64,000 nucleotides of DNA from Pseudonocardia cypriaca (GTDB lineage Bacteria; Actinomycetota; Actinomycetes; Mycobacteriales; Pseudonocardiaceae): NCBI RefSeq assembly GCF_006717045.1, contig NZ_VFPH01000002.1:2542001-2606000 (forward strand), written 5' to 3'. Shown here one piece after another: positions 1 through 6,379 of the stretch. Numbering within the stretch: the stretch's first letter is position 1; each line of letters begins with the position of its first letter. The translations under genes were made by a program, and so were the position numbers. The notes under the pieces were generated by a model. It was not told the origin of the DNA, ran no database searches, and saw only the letters and a list, made by a program, of their open reading frames with translations.

Positions 1-734
1 CGGGCGTCGACGTGCTCGTCGTCGACACCGCGCACGGTCACCAGGACAAGATGCTCGACGCGCTGCGCGCGGTCCGGAAGGCCGTGTCCGACACCGGCTC
101 GGCCGTGCCGGTCGCGGCGGGCAACGTCGTCACCGCGGAGGGGGTGCGCGACCTGGCAGCCGCGGGCGCCGACATCGTCAAGGTGGGCGTCGGGCCCGGC
201 GCGATGTGCACCACGCGGATGATGACCGGCGTCGGCCGTCCGCAGTTCTCCGCGGTGCTGGAGTGCTCGGCAGCGGGCCGGGAGCTTGGCGTGCGGATCT
301 GGGCGGACGGCGGGGTGCGCCACCCGCGTGACGTGGCGTTGGCGTTGGCGGCGGGCGCGTCCGCCGTGATGATCGGTTCCTGGCTGGCCGGCACCTACGA
401 GTCGCCGGGCGACCTGCAGCGCGACGAGAGCGGGCGCCCGTACAAGGAGTCGTTCGGCATGGCGTCGAAGCGGGCCGTGAGCGCCCGCACCCGGGACGAG
501 AGCACGTTCGACCGCGCCCGCAAGGCCCTGTTCGAAGAGGGCATCTCCAGCTCGCGCCAGCTGCTCGACCCGGTCCGCCCCGGGGTGGAGGACGTGCTCG
601 ACGAGATCTGCTCCGGCGTCCGCTCGGCCTGCACCTACACGGGCGCCCGGACCCTCGACGAGCTGCACGAGCGCGCGGTGGTGGGCGTCCAGACGACGGC
701 CGGCTTCGCCGAGGGAACGCCGCACGGCCTCTGA
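1..734 (+). CDS. guaB1: GuaB1-family IMP dehydrogenase-related protein (GMP reductase), 5' truncated
   Basis: This is the C-terminal half of an IMPDH/GMP reductase TIM barrel; the gene enters from the left edge and its start is outside the window. The reading frame is open from base 3. The diagnostic active-site loop VGVGPGAMCTTRMM is present, with the catalytic Cys encoded near base 207, followed by the phosphate-binding stretch WADGGVRHPRDVALALAAGA and the flap region GRPYKESFGMASK. The extended C-terminal tail (PGVEDVLDEI through TYTGARTLDELHERA) is typical of the actinobacterial GuaB1 branch. Known for the family: mycobacterial GuaB1 has been described as a GMP reductase in purine salvage rather than a biosynthetic IMPDH. 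A strong hairpin follows the stop codon. The assignment to GuaB1 rather than GuaB2 rests on the tail and the lack of visible CBS domains; the N-terminus cannot be checked. Confidence 0.88.
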   Translation, partial: GVDVLVVDTAHGHQDKMLDALRAVRKAVSDTGSAVPVAAGNVVTAEGVRDLAAAGADIVKVGVGPGAMCTTRMMTGVGRPQFSAVLECSAAGRELGVRIWADGGVRHPRDVALALAAGASAVMIGSWLAGTYESPGDLQRDESGRPYKESFGMASKRAVSARTRDESTFDRARKALFEEGISSSRQLLDPVRPGVEDVLDEICSGVRSACTYTGARTLDELHERAVVGVQTTAGFAEGTPHGL

Positions 735-736
735 AC

Positions 737-787
737 CGACGAACGGCGCGCTCGTCGGAACCTATCCGACCAGCGCGCCGTTCGTCG
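737..787. terminator. Bidirectional terminator hairpin between guaB1 and phoH2
   Basis: Two 22-nt arms (737-758 and 766-787) are complementary with a single mismatch and are separated by a 7-nt loop. The hairpin lies 3 nt after the guaB1 stop and 5 nt before the phoH2 stop, so it can serve both convergent genes. Confidence 0.8.
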
Positions 788-792
788 GATTG

Positions 793-2130
793 CTACGCCG
801 CCGGCCCCTCCAGCATCTCCGTCACCAGCGCCGCGATCGGGCTGCGCTCGCTGCGGGTGAGCGTGACGTGGGCGAAGAGCGGGTGGCCCTTCAGCGCCTC
901 GATCACGGCGGCGATGCCGTCGTGGCGACCGACGCGCAGGTTGTCGCGCTGCGCCACGTCGTGCGTGAGCACCACGCGGGACGCGGTGCCGAGCCGCGAG
1001 AGCACGGTGAGGAGCACGTTCCGCTCCAGCGACTGCGCCTCGTCGACGATCACGAACGCGTCGTGCAGGGAGCGCCCGCGGATGTGCGTGAGCGGGAGCA
1101 CCTCGAGCATGCCGCGGGCGATGACCTCCTCGAGCACGTTCGGGCTGACCAGCGCGCTGAGGGTGTCGAAGACGGCCTGGGCCCAGGGGGCCATCTTCTC
1201 GCTCTCGCTGCCGGGCAGGTAGCCGAGATCCTGCCCGCCGACGGCGTACAGCGGCCGGAACACGACGACCTTCCGGTGCTGCTGGCGCTCCATCACCGCC
1301 TCCAGGCCCGCGCACAGCGCGAGCGCGGACTTGCCGGTGCCGGCCCGGCCGCCGAGGGAGACGATGCCCACCTCGGGGTCGAGCAGCAGGTCGAGCGCGA
1401 TGCGCTGTTCCGCGGAGCGACCGTGCAGGCCGAACGCCTCGCGATCGCCGCGGATCAGCCTCACCCGCTTGTCCGCGGTGACGCGTCCCAGCGCCGCCGA
1501 CGATCCGCCGACCAGCCGCAGCCCGGTGTTGGCAGGCAGCTCGCGGGCGGCGTCGTGGTCGATCACGCCGTCGCGGAAGAGCGCGTCGACGTCCTCGGAC
1601 GCGACCTCCAGGTCCGCCATGCCCGTCCACCCCGATGGCACCACGTCGAGGGCGTGGTACTCGTCGGCCTGCAGCCCGACGGCGGCGGCCTTCACCCGGA
1701 GCGGCATGTCCTTGCTCACCAGCACCACCTCGCCGCGCCCTTCGACCTTCCGCTCGGCGGCGAGGTTCAGGGCGCAGGCCAGGATCCGGCTGTCGTTGGA
1801 GTCGGTGCGAAAGCCAGCGGGGAGCACCTCCGGGTCGGTGTGGTTGAGCTCGACGTGCAGGGTTCCGCCTGCGGTGCCGATCGGCACCGGCGCGTCCAGG
1901 CGGCCGTGTTCGATGCGCAGCTCGTCGAGCATGCGCAACGCCGTGCGGGCGAACCACCCCAGTTCCGGGTGGTGCCGCTTGCCCTCGAGTTCGGAGATCA
2001 CCACGAGCGGCAGGACTACCTCGTGCTCGTCGAACCGGGTCAGCGACCACGGGTCGGACAGCAGTACGGAGGTGTCGAGCACGTAGCAGCGGGTGGTGGG
2101 CGAAGCGGGGGCAGTACGACGGTCGGTCAC
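793..2130 (-). CDS. phoH2: PhoH2-like PIN domain-PhoH ATPase
   Basis: The 445-aa protein joins an N-terminal PIN RNase domain (about residues 13-160) to a C-terminal PhoH/RecA-like ATPase. The PIN acidic residues are visible as D19 (LDTSVLL), E47 (ISELEGK), D113 (SNDSRIL) and D141 (SKDMPLR). The ATPase has a Walker A motif GGRAGTGKS at 260-268 and a Walker B FVIVDEAQ at 359-366. PhoH2 proteins of mycobacteria are described as ATP-dependent RNA helicase/RNases with sequence-selective cleavage. The GTG start has AGGAG a few bases upstream. The gene faces guaB1 across a hairpin. In M. tuberculosis the orthologue (Rv1095) lies close to the hemolysin III/prenyltransferase genes that follow here. 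Confidence 0.9.
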   Translation of the reverse strand: MTDRRTAPASPTTRCYVLDTSVLLSDPWSLTRFDEHEVVLPLVVISELEGKRHHPELGWFARTALRMLDELRIEHGRLDAPVPIGTAGGTLHVELNHTDPEVLPAGFRTDSNDSRILACALNLAAERKVEGRGEVVLVSKDMPLRVKAAAVGLQADEYHALDVVPSGWTGMADLEVASEDVDALFRDGVIDHDAARELPANTGLRLVGGSSAALGRVTADKRVRLIRGDREAFGLHGRSAEQRIALDLLLDPEVGIVSLGGRAGTGKSALALCAGLEAVMERQQHRKVVVFRPLYAVGGQDLGYLPGSESEKMAPWAQAVFDTLSALVSPNVLEEVIARGMLEVLPLTHIRGRSLHDAFVIVDEAQSLERNVLLTVLSRLGTASRVVLTHDVAQRDNLRVGRHDGIAAVIEALKGHPLFAHVTLTRSERSPIAALVTEMLEGPAA

Positions 2131-2473
2131 GGAGGCTCCTCGCTAGCGCTCGCTACGACCGCCACCCGTGCCCGTGGTGCCGGGCCCGGACGAGCGGCCG
2201 ACGAGTGCTCCCTGGTGGACACGGCACCGCGTCCACGTCACCGGTGGGCCGGTCGGCCCTGGCTCGGACGCTTCCGACGACCTGGAGCTCGTCGCCGAAC
2301 ACGCCCACGAGGGCCGGGTGCCGGCCCTCACTGGTGCAACAGCCACCACGACCAGGGCCTCCCCGACGGTCCGCATCGGGTACGAACCGCCAACGTGAAC
2401 GCTACCGGCGGTCACCCGGGTGCGGTCAACAGCAACGCTGTGTTGTCCTTCGACAGCGAACCGAGAATTAACA

Positions 2474-2489
2474 GAACGGACTACCGTTC
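2474..2489. promoter_or_regulatory. 6-4-6 inverted repeat, possible operator
   Basis: GAACGG and CCGTTC flank ACTA as perfect inverted half-sites in a locally AT-richer stretch about 350 bp upstream of phoH2 and 460 bp upstream of the secreted-protein gene. The size and spacing resemble a dimeric repressor site. No regulator gene is adjacent, so the link is open. Confidence 0.3.
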
Positions 2490-2824
2490 ATCGCTCCGCA
2501 GACACCGCCCGTCGTGGCGCGTGTGGGCGGCCTGACCCGTTCGGCCGCGCGCGGCGAGACCTCCCGGCACCCCTGGCGCTCGTGCCCCCGGGCGGCCGGC
2601 GGGGCGATCCGATGACTGCGGCGCAAGAAGGCCGGAATGGGCCTTCGAGAGGCGCGAACACGCTCCGTCTCCATCGAAAAGGATACGCACGCATTCGAGT
2701 GATTACCCCTCACGGCACGTGTCGATCAAGCACCGAAGCAGGGCTCGGGGCCGACGCCCGGCACCCCCGAAAGAGGGCGTAACCAAACGGAGAGTATTCG
2801 ATTCATCCGATAGTGGTAGGTAGT

Positions 2825-2854
2825 TTGTTCTGACCCGGCGCGGCCCGCTAGCTT
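2825..2854 (+). promoter_or_regulatory. Sigma-70-type promoter of the secreted protein gene
   Basis: TTGTTC (2825-2830) and TAGCTT (2849-2854) are separated by 18 nt and resemble a housekeeping promoter. Transcription would start near 2861 and give an approximately 87-nt leader. That leader begins with a hairpin whose 8-bp arms AGTCAGCG (2862-2869) and CGCTGACT (2889-2896) are perfectly complementary. Confidence 0.5.
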
Positions 2855-2947
2855 TTTCCTCAGTCAGCGAGGGCTCCCCGGTCATAAACGCTGACTCTGA
2901 ATGGGATCGGCTCCGGTCGACTCCGGACACTCAACAGGAGATGAACT

Positions 2948-3358
2948 GTGCTGAAGAAGGCTGGAATTGTCGTGGCTGCGGCCGCTGCCGGTCTGCTCGC
3001 GGTGAGCCCGCTCGCCTTCGCTGGCGACAAGGATGACCACAACGGTCACGGGCACCACGGCAAGAGCAAGGTCGAGGACGTCAACGCCGTTGACCAGTCG
3101 AACGAGGGCCTGATCAACGTGGCCGGCAACAACATCGCCGTTCCGGTCAACGTCTGCGACAACCAGGTGCCGATCAACGTTCTGGGTGTCCAGGTGCCGC
3201 TGAACGACACCCACGTGCTCGCCGACCTGACCGGTGCGCTCGGCCTCGGCCTGCTGGGCGACGCCGACACGGACGCCGACTCCGACGGCGACAACACGAT
3301 CGACGACTCCTGCACCGCCGCCGCCGACACCGGCGACAGCGCCGAGATCGACGACTGA
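2948..3358 (+). CDS. Small secreted chaplin-like protein with His-rich and Asp-rich segments
   Basis: The 136-aa product has a clear Sec signal peptide (two Lys, a long Ala/Leu core, cleavage after AFA at about residue 25). The mature part starts with a charged/His-rich segment (HNGHGHHGK, 31-39). It continues with a valine- and asparagine-rich beta-type segment (GLINVAGNNIAVPVNVCDNQ and the following VPINVLGVQVPL, 54-85) and ends in an acidic tail with repeated D-x-D (105-120). There are two Cys, at 70 and 122. The middle segment resembles chaplin domains and related small secreted proteins of filamentous actinobacteria, which coat cell surfaces. A classical chaplin domain has its two Cys much closer together, so this is a relative or analogue only. 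GTG start with AGGAG 7 nt upstream; it has its own promoter and a strong terminator, consistent with high expression. Confidence 0.7.
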   Translation: MLKKAGIVVAAAAAGLLAVSPLAFAGDKDDHNGHGHHGKSKVEDVNAVDQSNEGLINVAGNNIAVPVNVCDNQVPINVLGVQVPLNDTHVLADLTGALGLGLLGDADTDADSDGDNTIDDSCTAAADTGDSAEIDD

Positions 3359-3379
3359 TCTTCGGATCTAGCGCGACAG

Positions 3380-3411
3380 CGGCGCCGGGCCTTCGGGTCC
3401 GGCGCCGTTTT
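3380..3411 (+). terminator. Rho-independent terminator of the chaplin-like gene
   Basis: A 12-bp GC stem (3380-3391 with 3396-3407, one G-T pair) closes a TTCG tetraloop and is followed by TTTT. This is a textbook intrinsic terminator 21 bases after the stop codon. Confidence 0.85.
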
Positions 3412-3444
3412 CGTGTTGCCGTGATCTGATTTCACTCGCTGATT

Positions 3445-4215
3445 TCAGGAGCCGAATCGGCGATGCCGGGCCGCGTAGTCGCGCAGCGCGCGCAGGAAGT
3501 CGACGCGGCGGAACTCGGGCCAGTAGGCCTCGCAGAACCAGAACTCCGAGTGTGCGGACTGCCAGAGCAGGAAGCCGGACAGCCGCTGCTCGCCGGACGT
3601 GCGGATGACCAGGTCGGGATCGGGCTGGCCCGAGGTGTACAGGTTGGCGGCGATGTGATCGACGTCCAGCACCTCGGCGAGCTCCTCGATCGAGGTACCC
3701 GACTCCGCGTGCTGCAGCAGCAGCTTGCGCACGGCGTCGGCGATCTCCTGCCGGCCCCCGTACCCGACCGCGACGTTGAGCTCGAGCCCCGGCCGCCCCT
3801 GCGTGCGCGCCGCCGCGGTGGAGAGCTTGTCGGCCATGTCGCCCGGCAGCAGCTCGAGGGCACCCACCACGCGCAGCCGCCAGCGTGCTGCGGGCCCGGA
3901 GAGCTCGTCGACGACGTCGGTGATGATCTCCAGGAGCGGCTCGAGCTCCCCGGGAGGGCGCTTGAGGTTGTCGGTGGACAGCAGCCACAGCGTCACGACC
4001 TGGACGCCCGCCTCCTCGCACCACGCGAGCAGGTCTGCGATCTTCGCGGCACCGACCCGGTGCCCGTCGTTGACGTCGACGAACCCCGCGTCCCGCGCCC
4101 AGCGACGGTTGCCGTCGAGCATCACCGCCACGTGCCGGGGCCGGGCGGCCGAACCGGCCAGCTCTCGGCTCAGCTTGCGCTCGTACACCGAGTACAGCAG
4201 GTCGCGGACACCCAC
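3445..4215 (-). CDS. Short-chain cis-prenyltransferase (Z-farnesyl diphosphate synthase-like, UppS family)
   Basis: The 256-aa protein carries the cis-prenyltransferase signature HVAVMLDGNRRWARDAG at 28-44, with the catalytic Asp at 34. It also has GYGGRQEI and the C-terminal substrate-binding motif DLVIRTSGEQRLSGFLLWQS. Family members condense isopentenyl diphosphate units with cis geometry for decaprenyl phosphate and cell-wall lipid carriers. The divergent hemolysin III neighbour matches the M. tuberculosis pair Rv1085c/Rv1086, so the short-chain Z,E-FPP synthase (Rv1086 type) is the best guess rather than the long-chain UppS; chain length cannot be read with confidence from sequence alone. 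GTG start 8 nt downstream of a TACGCT box, so the mRNA may be nearly leaderless. Confidence 0.88.
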   Translation of the reverse strand: MGVRDLLYSVYERKLSRELAGSAARPRHVAVMLDGNRRWARDAGFVDVNDGHRVGAAKIADLLAWCEEAGVQVVTLWLLSTDNLKRPPGELEPLLEIITDVVDELSGPAARWRLRVVGALELLPGDMADKLSTAAARTQGRPGLELNVAVGYGGRQEIADAVRKLLLQHAESGTSIEELAEVLDVDHIAANLYTSGQPDPDLVIRTSGEQRLSGFLLWQSAHSEFWFCEAYWPEFRRVDFLRALRDYAARHRRFGS

Positions 4216-4379
4216 GGCGGAACAGCGTACGCCCGGCCCGTCGACCGCTAGCAGAGGAGCGAGCTTGCGAGCGGATCCGTGTCACAGCGCCTGCGCGAAG
4301 CGCCGGGCGAGCGCAGCGAGGCCGAGCGAGGAGCAGGTGCGTTCACGCACAGGACACCTCGACGGCGCCGCTGCTCCCG

Positions 4380-4385
4380 TAACCT
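4380..4385 (+). promoter_or_regulatory. -10 box of a predicted leaderless promoter
   Basis: TAACCT lies 7 nt before the GTG start codon of the hemolysin III gene, so the transcript should begin at or next to the start codon. No Shine-Dalgarno sequence precedes this codon at normal spacing. Confidence 0.5.
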
Positions 4386-4392
4386 CGGGTGG

Positions 4393-5073
4393 GTGACCAC
4401 CGGAACCGTGGGCTCGCCATCCCCGGGCGGGCCGCTGCTCAAGCCCCGGATGCGTGGCTGGCTGCACTTCTGGTCGTTCACCGTCTCGGTCGCGGCGGGC
4501 GCCACCATGATCGCCGTGTCGGCGGCCCTGGTCGGAACGGCCGCCGCGCTCGCCGCCACGGTGTACGCAGTCACCACGCTCGGCCTCTTCGGCGTGAGTG
4601 CGCTCTACCACCGGCGCACGTGGCGCACCCCGCGCAGCCGGGCCGTGATGCGCAGGCTCGACCATTCGATGATCTTCCTGTTCATCGCAGGCACCTACAC
4701 CCCCGTGGCGGCCCTCGCCATGGACCCGGCCACCGCCCGCACGGTGCTCACCGTCGTGTGGGTGGGCGCGCTCGCCGGTGTCGTGCTGAAGACGGCCTGG
4801 CCGAATGCGCCCGCGTGGATCGGCGTCCCGATCTACATCGCCCTCGGCTGGGTCGCCGTCTTCGTCATCCCCGCGATCCTCGTCGGCGGTGGCGTGGCGG
4901 CGCTGGTGCTGATCCTGACGGGCGGCCTGCTCTACACCGTCGGCGCGGTGTTCTACGCGACGCGCCGACCGAACCCGTGGCCCGCCACGTTCGGATTCCA
5001 CGAGTTCTTCCACGCCGCCACGGTGGTCGCCGCCATCTGCCACCACGTCGCGATCTGGCTCATCCTGTTCTGA
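4393..5073 (+). CDS. Hemolysin III / TrhA-PAQR family membrane protein
   Basis: The product is about 226 aa, with seven predicted membrane segments. It carries the PAQR/hemolysin III signatures SALYHRR, RLDHSMIFLFIAGTYTP and GFHEFFHAATVVAAICHH; their conserved His and Asp residues form the family metal site. Despite the name, bacterial members such as TrhA are linked to membrane-energetics homeostasis rather than haemolysis. I place the start at GTG 4393 because a TAACCT box ends 7 nt before it (4380-4385), which predicts a leaderless mRNA. An in-frame upstream ATG at 4279 would add 38 unconserved Arg-rich residues. Divergent from the cis-prenyltransferase, as in mycobacteria. Confidence 0.88.
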   Translation: MTTGTVGSPSPGGPLLKPRMRGWLHFWSFTVSVAAGATMIAVSAALVGTAAALAATVYAVTTLGLFGVSALYHRRTWRTPRSRAVMRRLDHSMIFLFIAGTYTPVAALAMDPATARTVLTVVWVGALAGVVLKTAWPNAPAWIGVPIYIALGWVAVFVIPAILVGGGVAALVLILTGGLLYTVGAVFYATRRPNPWPATFGFHEFFHAATVVAAICHHVAIWLILF

Positions 5074-5113
5074 CCGGCGGAATGCAGACCGCCACACCGC
5101 GGTTGGCCGGGGC

Positions 5114-5545
5114 ATGACCGCCACCGACTTCGATCCGCACGAGCTGCTCGCCGCGAGCCGGATCGGCGTGCTCGCCACCCTCCGCGCCGACGGCCGGCCG
5201 CAGCTCTCCCCCGTCACCCCGTACTACGACCGGGACGCGGGGATCATCTACGTCTCGATCACGGAGGGCCGGGCGAAGACGACCAACCTCCGGCGCGACC
5301 CGCGCACCGCGCTCGAGGTGACCAGCGCCGACGGTTGGGAGTGGGCGACCGCCGACGGCACGGCCGAGCTGATCGGGCCCGGCACCGACCCGCACGGGCC
5401 CGAGGTGGAGGCCCTCGTCGGCTACTACCGGTCGGCCGCGGGCGAGCACCCCGACTGGGACGAGTACCGCGCGGTGATGGTCGCCGACCGGCGGGTGCTC
5501 CTGGCCTTGCACGTCGAGCGCGTGTACGGCCAGAAGATCCGCTGA
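5114..5545 (+). CDS. PPOX-class (pyridoxamine phosphate oxidase-like) F420/FMN-dependent oxidoreductase
   Basis: This 143-aa protein is a single split beta-barrel. The family pattern is visible: SRIGVLATLRADGRPQLSPV on the first strands, GRAKTTNLRRDPR in the cofactor phosphate-binding position, and a central helix containing VGYYRSAAGEHPDWDEY. Actinobacterial relatives typically use F420 or FMN to reduce small molecules; the substrate cannot be predicted. The gene follows the hemolysin III gene by 40 nt on the same strand and may be co-transcribed. ATG start; no strong ribosome site, which fits read-through from upstream. Confidence 0.8.
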   Translation: MTATDFDPHELLAASRIGVLATLRADGRPQLSPVTPYYDRDAGIIYVSITEGRAKTTNLRRDPRTALEVTSADGWEWATADGTAELIGPGTDPHGPEVEALVGYYRSAAGEHPDWDEYRAVMVADRRVLLALHVERVYGQKIR

Positions 5546-5567
5546 CGCAGGCCCACCCGGATCAGGC

Positions 5568-6191
5568 TCAGGCGCTACCGCTGCCACTGCCGCTGGTCGG
5601 ACCCTTGCTCCGCAGCTCGTCCACCCGCGCCATCGCGTCCCGCAGCTCGCTCAGCCACTCGTCGGCGTGCTGGCCGACCAGCTTCACCGCCCAGGCCAGC
5701 GCGTCCGATCGGGAGCGCGCGACGCCGGAGTCGACGAGCGTGTCGAGCACGATGCGCTCCGGCTGACGCAGCCGCGTCATCACCGGCACCGAGGCCACCG
5801 TGAACAGCTCCTCGGTGTCGCCGATGCGGGCACCCCACGCCACCTTCCGCTGGTAGCGGTGCTCGGCCTGGCGCGCGATCTCGATGCGCTCCTCCCGGGT
5901 GGTCTCGCGGAACCGCGAGATCCGGCCGGCCACGGCCGCCGCCCGATCAGCCCGGCCTGCCTCGGTGTCCGGGAAGTCGCCCTCGACCGGCGGCAGCTCC
6001 CCGACGACGACGATCTCCTCCCGATCGACCGTGACCTCGGGAGTGCCCGTGAACCACCCGTCGGGCAGCCGGCCCTGGAGCCACGCCGCCGCGTCGTCGG
6101 CGCCGGGCAGGTCGGCCTGCTGCCAACCACCCCGCCCCGGCCCGCGCCCCCGCCCGCCGGGCCACCCGCGATGCATCCGTCCGCTCATCAT
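5568..6191 (-). CDS. Conserved actinobacterial protein with ribbon-helix-helix-like C-terminus
   Basis: I recognise this 207-aa protein as a conserved actinobacterial family of unknown function. After a Gly/Arg-rich leader it has the segment DDAAAWLQGRLPDGWFTG and GELPPVEGDFPDTEAGR. A basic helix follows (REERIEIARQAEHRYQRKVA), then SVPVMTRLRQPERIVLDTLV and SGVARSRSDALAWAVKLV. The last two resemble a strand plus two helices of ribbon-helix-helix regulators. The ATG pair at 6191/6188 is preceded by GGAGG at good spacing. The promoter region contains tandem GTAA-type elements (6211-6224) that could be an autoregulatory site. The function is not known to me; DNA binding is inference from the C-terminal pattern. 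Confidence 0.7.
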   Translation of the reverse strand: MMSGRMHRGWPGGRGRGPGRGGWQQADLPGADDAAAWLQGRLPDGWFTGTPEVTVDREEIVVVGELPPVEGDFPDTEAGRADRAAAVAGRISRFRETTREERIEIARQAEHRYQRKVAWGARIGDTEELFTVASVPVMTRLRQPERIVLDTLVDSGVARSRSDALAWAVKLVGQHADEWLSELRDAMARVDELRSKGPTSGSGSGSA

Positions 6192-6210
6192 CCCTACCTC
6201 CGACCTCGAT

Positions 6211-6224
6211 GCTTACGAGATTAC
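6211..6224 (-). promoter_or_regulatory. Tandem GTAA elements upstream of the RHH-like gene
   Basis: Read on the minus strand, GTAATC and GTAAGC occur as direct repeats 8 bp apart, about 20 nt upstream of the start codon and next to GGAGG. Ribbon-helix-helix repressors often bind short direct repeats over their own promoter, and TAATCT could also serve as a -10 box. Confidence 0.35.
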
Positions 6225-6280
6225 ACCGCAACAGGCCCTGCGCAGAGGTGTTCTCAGCAGGCGAACGGGCGCGAGCGGAC

Positions 6281-6375
6281 CGCGACTCGCGTACACCCAG
6301 AGCGCGACTCGCGGGGTAGGGGCCGAACGCCCGCGAGTCGCGGTGTGGGTGCGCGCGAGTTGCGCTGTGGGTGCA
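6281..6375. repeat. 22-bp palindrome array, locus A (2 + 2 units, head-to-head)
   Basis: CGCGACTCGCG occurs at 6281-6291 and 6303-6313 (step 22). After a core containing GTAGGGGCC come the inverted copies CGCGAGTCGCG at 6332-6342 and CGCGAGTTGCG at 6354-6364 (step 22). Spacers are related: TACACCCAGAG on the left, GTGTGGGTGCG on the right. The array ends 15 nt from the stop codon of the DUF255 gene. Three more arrays of this family are in the window. Confidence 0.9.
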
Positions 6376-6379
6376 GTCG

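Larger units (their letters stand above)
2131..2947. other. Long intergenic region with promoter elements, no convincing gene
   Basis: These 817 bases separate the divergently transcribed phoH2 and the secreted-protein gene. Open frames on both strands lack codon bias and recognisable products. The stretch is less GC-rich than its flanks around 2440-2500 and 2680-2850. It holds a perfect GAACGG/CCGTTC inverted repeat (2474-2489), the promoter of the downstream gene and its 5' leader. It could encode a small RNA, but nothing in the sequence proves one. Confidence 0.5.

Noticed and set aside
2131..2947. Cyclic-di-AMP (ydaO) or other known riboswitch in front of the secreted-protein gene.
   Set aside because: I could not find the conserved core motifs; only a simple hairpin is visible in the leader.
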